Shown here in pieces: positions 56,478 to 64,000 of a stretch of 64,000 bases of DNA. Where the stretch lies: NCBI GenBank assembly GCA_963576735.1, contig OY755190.1, positions 427,695 through 491,694 on the forward strand, in the 5' to 3' direction. Origin of the DNA: Bedellia somnulentella. Lineage: Eukaryota; Arthropoda; Insecta; Lepidoptera; Bedelliidae. Below the pieces are notes generated by a model. It made no database searches and was not told where the DNA came from. It worked only from the letters and a program-made list of their open reading frames with translations. Position 1 is the stretch's first letter, and every line of letters begins with the position of its first letter. Position numbers and translations under genes: made by a program.

Positions 56478-56617
56478 ACGCCCGATTTCGGAATTGAGTA
56501 TTCAAGCTGAGAACGACTTAAGTATCGTTTTGTCTCATTCAGTTGTTAAGATTTCAATGCGACAGAACGATACTTAAGTTGTTCTCAGCTGAAATACTCA
56601 ATTCAGAAATCGGGCGT
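56478..56617. mobile_element. 140-bp palindromic MITE, second copy
   Basis: ACGCCCGATTTC / AAATCGGGCGT ends, TA at 56476-56477 and 56618-56619. Same length as 20207-20346, with few substitutions. Confidence 0.9.
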
Positions 56618-56893
56618 TAGTCTTTTATGGACTTAATATTTAAAATGGGAACTCGTAATCATCGTAAATTTTGATTACACATTTGGTAGATCTGAGAATA
56701 AATTTTTCACTAGTTTTTATACTCCTAACTCCTAAGTGATAAGAGTTGTACACCCCTAACATTTTATTTTGATTTTATCAACTAGAAAATTCCCTATAAA
56801 TCATTTATGTGGCAAAACAACGTTTACCGGTACAGCTAGTATTTAAGTAAAGGAAGAATTTACTAGAACCACAGATAATATATATATATATTT

Positions 56894-57118
56894 CTGTGTA
56901 GTGTCGGCTTAGAATAGCACTACCCCATTTCTTCCGGTGGGTGTTCGTAAGAGGCGACTATCGGTATTGGGACTTTTAAGGGATTTTTGGGCGATGCGGT
57001 TGGAGTACCATCACCAACAACCTTTACTTCACCATCTTTTCCTCACGCAACTTCCAAAGCTAGCTCTGGCTACCCCTTCAAGGATTTATAGCCGTGAGTA
57101 TATATATGTATGTATGTA
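56894..57118 (+). mobile_element. Family A, small internal deletion
   Basis: Complete ends; AAGTGGCTGAGGAATT is missing between CAACTTCCAAAG and CTAGCTCTGGC. Confidence 0.87.
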
Positions 57119-57139
57119 CAGATAATATAATACTATACT

Positions 57140-58129
57140 CAGCCCCGGATCTAGGGGGGGCAAACCGGGGCACCTGCCCCGGGCGGCAGTTTCAGAAGGC
57201 GCCAAAATCAATTTAGTACATTCTGTATAGTTGTAGCCTAATTGGCAATACTGATAACGTACGTATCACTGCCGGGGATTCCCCCGTATGTCAAATGTAG
57301 CACTAGAGACTACACGAACCGAGCCGAATAACCCTTTACGCCAAGGGACGATCGTTGTTTAGTTTATTTTAGATTGCGTGTCCGAGTAATAAGTAAAATG
57401 GAACAACAAAGAGCCTACATGAAAATTTCGCCTTCCTCAGTGGTCACGCATTTTTAAATCTAAATCTGCAGAAACATGGAGCCGATCTAGCTCGAAAATA
57501 TTCAAAAGACTTGAATGCAGTTGATTTTGCCAGTAACTTTCTGTATTCAAAGACCTAGTAACGGAAATTGATGAAAACAAGTGCATTCGACCTGTTACAA
57601 CATCTGTGTAAGAATGACTTGCAAGAAGCGTTTCCTAAAGTTAGTATAGCTTTGAGGATATACTGCACATTACCGACGACATCTACCAGCTGTGAGCGAA
57701 GTTTCAGCAAACTGAAAATAATTAAAAACTATCTGCGTTCAACAATGAGCCAAGAACGTTTATCTGGCCTCTCGATTCTAGCTATTGAAAATAAAAACTG
57801 CCTTTGAGACGGACTTTGATGAGCTAATAGATTATTTCGCGGAAAAGAAAGCACGCCGTGTAAAGCTGTAGTAAGATAAAAGAGAAAAAAAAACGATGAG
57901 GAAAATTAAAAAAATGTCTTGAATATCGGGAGCGCTGTTAATTGTTTGCTATATTTAATTTGATGTCACACTAAAGAAAACGTTATTAGTAATAAATAAT
58001 AAAGAGTACAAATTTATTAAAGAGTATTCTTTCGACCACCAAAAATGACACTTAGTGTTAAACGCTCACGAGAGGGAGCGCTACATAAAGTTCTTGCCCC
58101 GGTTCGAAAAAATCGTAGATCCTGGGCTG
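57140..58129 (+). mobile_element. hAT DNA transposon, internally deleted, 8-bp TSD
   Basis: Ends CAGCCCCGGATCTA / TAGATCCTGGGCTG are inverted repeats, with CCGGGGC repeated further in on both sides. It is flanked by an exact 8-bp ACTATACT at 57132-57139 and 58130-58137, the duplication length of hAT elements. At 990 bp it is far shorter than an autonomous hAT. It retains transposase C-terminal coding sequence, with earlier pieces (HGADLARKYSKDLNAVDF near 57480) in broken frames. Confidence 0.93.
57568..57807 (+). pseudogene. hAT transposase C-terminal dimerisation fragment
   Basis: 79 codons with the hAT dimerisation signature: YCTLPTTSTSCERSFSKLK, then YLRSTMSQERLSGLSILAIE. The N-terminal zinc finger and catalytic core are missing, and the upstream remnant is in another frame with a stop. 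The ZMYM1-like type of hAT is the closest match in memory. Not functional. Confidence 0.88.
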
Positions 58130-58139
58130 ACTATACTAG

Positions 58140-58700
58140 CTAGAACTAACAAATCACTAACAACCTACAGAAGAAAATATTGTAACAATATCGATAGTTG
58201 TTATCGATAACCACTAAACAAGGAACTTATTAACTATACGTTGAGAACAAAACCGATTAAATTTCTCGATTAAAATCGGTTTAACATTTCGAGTTTAAAC
58301 CTTGAATCGAATCCGGTCATTTACTAGGTTACGAATCATTATTTTGTTTGTATGCCAATATTGTTGTAATAATTACTAGTTTTGTATAAAATTGGTAATT
58401 TGTTATTAAAAAAGGTTGAATTAGGGGTTTAGATCAGATTTTATTTTATTATGTAAGACTTATGAGCGTTGTTGATTTTAATAAACTTGAGAAAAACTTT
58501 AAAACGTGGGAATGTTTGGGTATTGGTAGTTATTCGAATAATGATATATACCTACATGTAGACACACCACATCATTAACAAAAAATATAGCATAATGAAA
58601 AACAAAGTGCTTAAAAAAGTAGTCTTTCCTTCCTTTCCTTTTTTCTCTGTTACAGTATTTGTTTCTTATTATTAAATAATTTTTTTGCTTTATGTATTAG
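58140..58700. other. Intron, no recognised element
   Basis: AT-rich. Confidence 0.4.
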
Positions 58701-58714
58701 TTAGTATGTAGTAG

Positions 58715-58900
58715 ATATAAATTTGAGGTGTTGGCTGAAAACCAGCGTACTCAGCGTTTGTATCCTGCGAGACTTGCGCTGGGTACATTTTACGCTGAGC
58801 CAAGACCTTTTTGGTATCATTACATGTTGTATCTAATTGTTAAATACTGTTTGTAATTTTGTTTTTAATACCAAATAAACATTTTACTTACTTACTTACA
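58715..58900 (+). mobile_element. Possible retroposon 3' end with TACT tail
   Basis: GTGTTGGCTGAAAACCAGCG, GCTGAGCCAAGACC and ACCAAATAAACATTT are followed by (TACT)n. The polyadenylation-like signal and tandem tail suggest a LINE or SINE 3' end. One copy only in this window. Confidence 0.4.
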
Positions 58901-59065
58901 AAAGTATATACTACAGGGGATTACATATATTGTTTTTGAACTATTTTCAAGACACTAAACGTCTCACTTATTAAATAATCTGAAATATAGTTTTTACTTA
59001 ATTGCTCAACATTCTCTAATCACCAATATGCGTGAGTATAATGTGGCGGTTTATGTGGCTTTTTG

Positions 59066-59125
59066 AGTGGGGATAGAATAGCACTAACCGCTTCCTGCGC
59101 CTAATGGTTTTGGGGCTTATACGTG
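59066..59125 (+). mobile_element. Family A 5' fragment, diverged
   Basis: GATAGAATAGCACTAACCGC and GGTTTTGGGGCTTAT, directly before a complete copy. Confidence 0.5.
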
Positions 59126-59132
59126 GTTGTTT

Positions 59133-59370
59133 GCTGTGTAGTGTCGGCTTGGAATAGCACTACCCCATTTCTTCCGGTGGGTGTACGTAAGAGGCGACTA
59201 CGGTATTGGGGCTTTTTAGGGATTTTTGGGCGATGCGGTTGGAGACCCGTCACCAACAAACTTTATTTTTACTATCTTTTCCCCAATTAAAATTTCCAAA
59301 AGTGGCTGAGGATTTTCTAATTCCTTAGCTCTGGCTACCCTTTTTTGGAATGTATAGCCGTGAGTATATG
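59133..59370 (+). mobile_element. Family A, full length, tail short
   Basis: Complete plus copy, with the tail reduced to GAGTATATG. Confidence 0.87.
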
Positions 59371-59480
59371 TGATTGTTGGGCAATGTTACCCATCATAAA
59401 ACCACCGTACAATAAGGCTAGTAAACTTTTGGAAGTTACAAATCCGCTTGTGGAAGGCTCCTCTGAGAGTAACAATTCTG

Positions 59481-59540
59481 ACCCTCTAGCAACCCTTTAC
59501 TGTGATTTATGGCCGTGAGCATACGTCTATATATGTAAGT
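59481..59540 (+). mobile_element. Family A 3' end
   Basis: ACCCTCTAGCAACCC to GGCCGTGAGCATACG. It runs tail to tail into the next, minus copy. Confidence 0.65.
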
Positions 59541-59785
59541 ACATACATACATACATATACTCACGGCTATATTTCCCTAGAAGGGGTAACCAGAGCTAAG
59601 GAATTATAAATTCCTCAGCCACTTTTGGAATTACATATAGTGGGGTAAAGATGGAAAAAATAAAGGTTTTTGGTGATGGGTATCCAACCGCATCGCCCAA
59701 AATCCAATAAAAAGCCCCAACACCCTTAGTCGCCTCTTACGACACCCGTAGGTAGAAAGGGGTAGCCACATTCTAAGCCGGCTAT
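59541..59785 (-). mobile_element. Family A, full length
   Basis: Minus copy ending ATTCTAAGCCGGC. ATGTAAGT occurs on both sides and may be its duplication. Confidence 0.87.
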
Positions 59786-60055
59786 ATATTATGTAAGTGT
59801 AAGTGGGTTAATCTGAATACAATATCTTAGTTGGTCAATGTCTATAGATTCGCTATAGACTAGATGACTGAGAACTGTCAAATAACAAATAACAGCCGAC
59901 AATCAGAGCAGAACCTTCTAGGCTGAGATGGATTACGTAAGGCTGCTGAGATAGTAGATCAAGGTTCGATGGGAAATTGTTATTATTATCTATATACTTC
60001 TATTTAGAGTTATTGAAGAGTTATTTAAACTCATCACTTTACATAGAAATACATA

Positions 60056-60303
60056 CATACACATACATATACTCACGGCTATAAATCCCAAGAAAGGGGT
60101 AGCCAGAGCTAAGGAATTAGAAATTACTCAGCCACTTTTTGGAGGTGCATGGGGAATAGATGGTGAAATAAAGGTTCTTGGTGATGGGTCTCCAACCGCA
60201 TCGCCCAAAAATCCCTTAAAAGCCCCAATACCGTTAGTCGCCTTTTACGTACACCCACCGGAAGAAATGGGGTAGTGCTATTCTAAGCCGACACTACACA
60301 GCA
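60056..60303 (-). mobile_element. Family A, full length
   Basis: Complete minus copy. Flanks ACATAGAAATA and ACATATAAATA differ by one base and probably mark the target duplication. Confidence 0.88.
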
Positions 60304-60304
60304 C

Positions 60305-60953
60305 ATATAAATAGTTATAAGTATACTCACCAAGGTATAATTTTCTTGTTTTAGTGAAAGTTTAACTTTACGTACCTTAAAAGAAAATATTTATTAGTAC
60401 ACATATATATAATTGAAATGATACAGATTTGTGGTTCTCTGAGCAAGCGTAGTGAATTTTGTACCAAACCGGCAACACTTTTGAGTTTCATATTTTTTTT
60501 ATTCTGCCTTTGGAAAATTTTTTGGACTCTGCCTTTTTTCACACATCTTTTTTTTATCTAAATATGTCTACATACTAGAAAAAAGCTTTTTTACTCTCAA
60601 TTTAAACTCCAAAACCCGATATTTCTCGAACACCCAATTTAAAGAACAATGCCTAATTATATTTCCCCGCAGCTAAAGGAAACGGCCACCCATCCAGCCT
60701 CCAGCGGCCAGTTAAATGTTAAGACAATGGTTATCAGCCCGGCCTTCACACTCTTTAGTTTTGTGAATGGGTTTCTTTGTTCATGTTTCGTTTGAACTAT
60801 AATGAGTTTTGAGATTTAAATTGACTTAAAGGATGTCGTTTCAAAAGATGGAATTAAGGTAGTAAAGAAATATTAAGTAAATCTTTTAGTTTAAAAAACT
60901 GAGAGCACCTAAGTGGTATATCCTGCTAAATAGTAAGTCGGCATTTATGAATA
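60305..60953. other. Intron, no recognised element
   Basis: AT-rich. A short GC-richer run at 60668-60755 (CGCAGCTAAAGGAAACGGCC, CAGCCCGGCC) is unexplained. Confidence 0.35.
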
Positions 60954-61196
60954 TACATACATACATATACTCACGGCTATATTTCCCTAGGAGTAGCCAG
61001 AGCTAAGGAATTATAAATTCCTCAGCCATTTTTGGAAGTTGAATGGGGAAAAGATGGTAAAATAAAGGTTCTTGGTGATGGGTCTCCAACCGCATCGCCC
61101 AAAAATCCAATAAAAAGCCCCAATACCCTTAGTCGCCTCGTACGACACCCGTGGGTAGAAAGGGGTAGCGACATTCTAAGCCGGCACTACACGGCT
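60954..61196 (-). mobile_element. Family A, full length
   Basis: Complete minus copy, with CCCTAGGAGTAGCCAG lacking a few bases of the usual GAAGGGG block. Confidence 0.88.
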
Positions 61197-61257
61197 ACTC
61201 CAAAAAATAAACCGATATCAGCGTCTTCTCTTCCTATTTCAGCGTCCCTTGAAAATA

Positions 61258-61376
61258 TGTACATAAATATATTCACGTCTATTAATCCCAAAAGGAGTGG
61301 CCAGTGTTTCAGAACTTGAAGTTTTTAAGCACTAACATTTGGAGGTTAGTGCTATTGTAAGCCTACACTACACAGT
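61258..61376 (-). mobile_element. Family A variant, internally deleted
   Basis: ATATTCACGTCTATTAATCC joined to GTTAGTGCTATTGTAAGCC and the CTACACTACACAG end. Confidence 0.65.
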
Positions 61377-61589
61377 AATGAAATTATGTGCTGATATGTG
61401 AAAGATCATTACATAGTGTCACAGAAATGGGAGCTTAAAGAATTAAGAGGTTTAAAAAAAGGATAATCAAGATTAGACTTGCTAAGAGGATTAAGATTAA
61501 GGTTATACATTTTTGGAAAAAGTTATATTCAGTGTCGGATAGTTTTACCAGACTTCGGTGTCTATACTGGACGCAAAATCGCGCGGTTT

Positions 61590-61815
61590 TTTTTCTACAA
61601 ACGGGTGTCGTAAGAGGCGACTAAGGGCGTAAGGGTTCTTTAATGTTTTTTGGGCGCTGTGGTAGGAGACCTTCACCAACGAGACTTTATTTCTACCATC
61701 TTGTCCCCTATCAACTTCCAAATATGGCTATGGAGTACCCCTTACTGTACTTACAGCTCTGGCTACCCCTTTTTGGGATTTATGGCCGTGATTATATGTA
61801 TTTATGTACGTATGT
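61590..61815 (+). mobile_element. Family A variant, 5' end worn
   Basis: ACGGGTGTCGTAAGAGGCG to GGCCGTGATTATATGTATT. Confidence 0.75.
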
Positions 61816-61989
61816 AATAGAGATTCCTACGAGTAACATTGACTTTCCATAAAATGCAATGCAGGTGCGTGCACGACTTTTGTGATGTCACTTAAAAACA
61901 GTGTAAGTGCAAGAAAGAGCGTGCCTTTTGCTGTCTCATTTGCACCATCTACCACGACTCTTTTTGTTTAGTATAGAAGTACAAGTTAC

Positions 61990-62226
61990 ATAACATAACT
62001 TAACATAAACGTTCACGCCGTTTATCCCCGAAGGGGTTGGCAGAGGTACCAATACTTCTGTGTCCAGAGAAGGTAGCCACGTTTTGCTCGGACACTGTAC
62101 TCGCGTGATAGGGAGCAGGCCTATCGCCGTTTTCGTACGAATACACTGTCACATGACTAAGTACAACTTAGTTATGTGGGTTTCCTCACGATGTTTTCCC
62201 TCACCGTTAACAACCATGATAATGAT
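61990..62226 (-). mobile_element. SINE-1 3' part, type II module reduced
   Basis: CATAAACGTTCACGCCG, GTGTCCAGAGAAGGTAGCC, then to TTTTCCCTCACCGTTAACA. The GCGCCATCTAG stretch is deleted. Confidence 0.8.
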
Positions 62227-62292
62227 AAATTAAGTACAAGTTACTTATTCAGATAAAAGTATACAAAGGTTTTATGCTCTTGTATCAGGAGG

Positions 62293-62424
62293 CCTAACAC
62301 GAGCGCTAGTTTATCGTCACGATACCGTTAGGATGAGATGACAGTATACGATACTAAGTACGTGCGAAAGAGACGGCCGTTTTATACCACGCGATATATA
62401 GTTAAACTGTAGTTCGTATTAGCT
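62293..62424. mobile_element. 132-bp MITE, worn copy
   Basis: Shares CAGTATACGATACTAAGTA and the GCGAAAGAGACGG region with 11697-11828. Ends are degraded (CTAACACGAGC / TTCGTATTAGC). Confidence 0.6.
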
Positions 62425-62459
62425 ATGCTGCTAGCTTATAATATAGAAATGTAAGTTAA

Positions 62460-62630
62460 GAGCTTATTCCATTTGTCTGAATGAAGACGTCTGAAAGCCA
62501 CAGAATCTGAATTCAGACTAGTGGAATAACGTTCAAACTGAAATTTGTGTAGTGGAATAACAAGCGTCTGCGGCAGTAACTTGGAAGGACGTCTGAATTC
62601 AGCAACGACAAAGTGTAGTGGAATAAGCTC
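62460..62630. mobile_element. 171-bp MITE with intact TTAA on both sides
   Basis: GAGCTTATTCC / GGAATAAGCTC ends are exact inverted repeats, with TTAA at 62456-62459 and 62631-62634. It is the inverted-orientation relative of 14650-14820. TTAA duplication points to piggyBac-type mobilisation. Confidence 0.9.
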
Positions 62631-62713
62631 TTAACTCTGCTCCGAGGTATGTTTAGGTATAAGGTAATGTGAATAATATATAAATACTTCTAATTTTTTT
62701 TTTTAATATATAA

Positions 62714-62957
62714 CATACATACATATACTCACGGCAATAAATCCCTAGATGGGGTAGCCAGAGCTTAGGAATTAGAAATTCCTCATCCACTTTTGGAAAG
62801 TACGTGGGGAAAAGAAGGTAAAATAAAGGTTTTTGGTGATGGGTCTCCAACCGCATCGCCCAAAAATCTCTTAAAAGCCCCAGTACCGTTAGTCGCCTCT
62901 TACATACACCCACCGGAAGAATTGGGGTAGTGCTATTCTAAGCCGACATTACACAGC
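62714..62957 (-). mobile_element. Family A, full length with 9-bp TSD
   Basis: AATATATAA at 62705-62713 and 62958-62966. Confidence 0.88.
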
Positions 62958-62966
62958 AATATATAA

Positions 62967-63431
62967 AAGGGCGATTAACCTGCTCTCCATGGAGCAGGAA
63001 CACTCTCCGAGCAAAACGTTGGTACTCTAAACACCAGATGGAAAAAATACACATGATGTTTGAAAGTAAGTACCTTTCTGAGTTTTTATGAATAAACTAA
63101 ATTCCAACGCCTATTTTTTATATTTTGTTATTCTCGCCAGTTCATGTTCAACTCCCAACTAATTATTCTCTCTCCGCTTTTTTCTCATTGTATAAATGGC
63201 ATTCGATAGTTATCAGCGTTCATGGTCAATTATGAGTCAGTCCTTCATACACGTCATTGCTCTATATCGCAGATAAATGCTAAACTATTAAAGGCTATGG
63301 CAGTATTTTCGCCATTCACTTAGCCTTGGTAAAGACAACCATTTATTATAAATAAGAACCTATTTGTAGTATCAAGTGTTTGAGTAGGAAATCAACATCT
63401 GTTTATATAAATACTATTTTTACTCTTAAAC
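62967..63431. other. Intron, weak SINE-1 trace
   Basis: 62990-63080 (GAGCAAAACGTTGGTACTC, AACACCAGATGG) is a diverged SINE-1 body fragment. The rest is AT-rich and unremarkable. Confidence 0.4.
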
Positions 63432-63605
63432 TGTTGCAAAAAGGCAGGCGTCCGAAGTACATGAAGAATAAAAGAGAATGCGTAAAAAAAGATTGATGGA
63501 TTTTAACGAAGCTAGAAGAAAGGTTTGCAAGGATCGTAAAAAGTAGCTATCGATAGTCTCTGCCTACACCTATGGGACATAATGGCGTAAACAAATGAAT
63601 GTGTG
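63432..63605 (+). mobile_element. LINE-B 3' end
   Basis: AAAAAGGCAGGCGTCCGAAG through GATAGTCTCTGCCTACACC to AATGGCGTAAACAAATG, with a degraded tail. Confidence 0.7.
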
Positions 63606-63779
63606 TAGTACATAGATATGAAGCAGGCGTACCAACGATGCCCAAATAAGTTGGAGTGTTTTAGGTTCTACGCTCGGAGGTCTAAAGTATGAATCCTTAT
63701 AGGTAGGTATAATCTTAAAACAGATTAATGCAAATTTGGAAAAATGAATCTCAGCTTTGAAGGGCACGCTAAGCCGTCA

Positions 63780-63890
63780 GTCCCGGCAACTACTACGGTA
63801 GTAGTCGTCAATCAGCCAACTCTCCCTAGAGAGTTAAGACCAGCGTGGTGAAATATAGCTTAACCACCCTAACAAGACTGCGTTTGAGCC
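63780..63890. repeat. Paired short hairpins
   Basis: Two adjacent perfect stem-loops: 8-bp arms at 63789-63796 / 63798-63805 and 7-bp arms at 63818-63824 / 63829-63835 (loop CCTA). They are followed by AGACCAGCGTGGTG and AACCACCCTAAC. Possibly a retroposon 3' region; no second copy seen here. Confidence 0.45.
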
Positions 63891-63896
63891 TCTCAT

Positions 63897-64000
63897 TACA
63901 TACATACTTACATACATATACTCACGGCTATAAATCCCAGGAAGGGGTAGCCAGAGCTAAGAAATTACAAATTCCTCAGCCACTTTTGGAAGTTGAGTGG
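63897..64000 (-). mobile_element. Family A, cut by window end
   Basis: CATACTTACATACATATACT, CACGGCTATAAATCCC and the next 70 bases. Confidence 0.88.

Overview
This window reads as a TE-dense stretch of an insect nuclear genome, most likely a moth or butterfly. It is AT-rich and has no operon-like or prokaryotic gene packing. The intron-borne repeats (tRNA-derived SINEs, CR1/Jockey-like and RTE-like LINEs, Helitrons ending in CTAGT, TA- and TTAA-flanked MITEs) are of the kinds common in Lepidoptera. No complete gene lies in the window.

One host gene is supported. It runs on the minus strand, with six internal coding exons at 23485-23625, 15709-15864, 14871-15044, 11971-12083, 10843-10976 and 917-1137. 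All have AG/GT splice borders and compatible phases (0-0, 0-0, 0-0, 0-2, 2-1, 1-0). Together they give 939 nt, or 313 codons, of uninterrupted coiled coil. The order and content match BICD-related (BICDR/BICDL) dynein-dynactin cargo adaptors, so the gene is called Bicdr. The exon(s) with the N-terminal dynein-binding box and the C-terminal cargo-binding exons were not found. About 40 kb upstream of the first recognised exon (23626-64000) would then be intron or 5' flank.

The rest is repeats. (1) Family A is a roughly 240-bp retroposon with a (TATG)n tail, in about 45 full or partial copies on both strands; several copies have 8-13 bp target-site duplications. (2) LINE-B is an RTE-like LINE present as short 3' ends, with the same kind of tail. 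(3) A tRNA-derived SINE (SINE-1) occurs in two 3' module types. (4) A second tRNA-derived SINE (SINE-2) has a MITE nested in one copy. (5) A foldback tRNA-derived retroposon has arms inverted on each other. (6) There are three LINE 3' ends with RT or post-RT coding sequence at 21.5, 33.2-35.4 and 46.6-47.7 kb. (7) DNA elements include a 990-bp hAT with an 8-bp TSD, a Helitron with a duplicated 3' half, two 140-bp palindromic TA MITEs, two 171-bp TTAA MITEs, two 132-bp MITEs, a long-TIR element and a GGCCCAAT-rich TIR element. (8) Tandem repeats include a 226-bp triplication at 39.0-39.7 kb.

Region by region: 0-24 kb holds the Bicdr exons separated by repeat-filled introns; 24-33 kb is intron with scattered repeats; 33-38 kb holds a LINE, SINE-2 and Helitron; 38-46 kb holds the tandem array, TIR element and many family A copies; 46-64 kb holds a LINE end, the hAT, foldback elements and further family A copies. 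No system of interacting novel genes was seen. The unusual material is the structure and interaction of the mobile elements.
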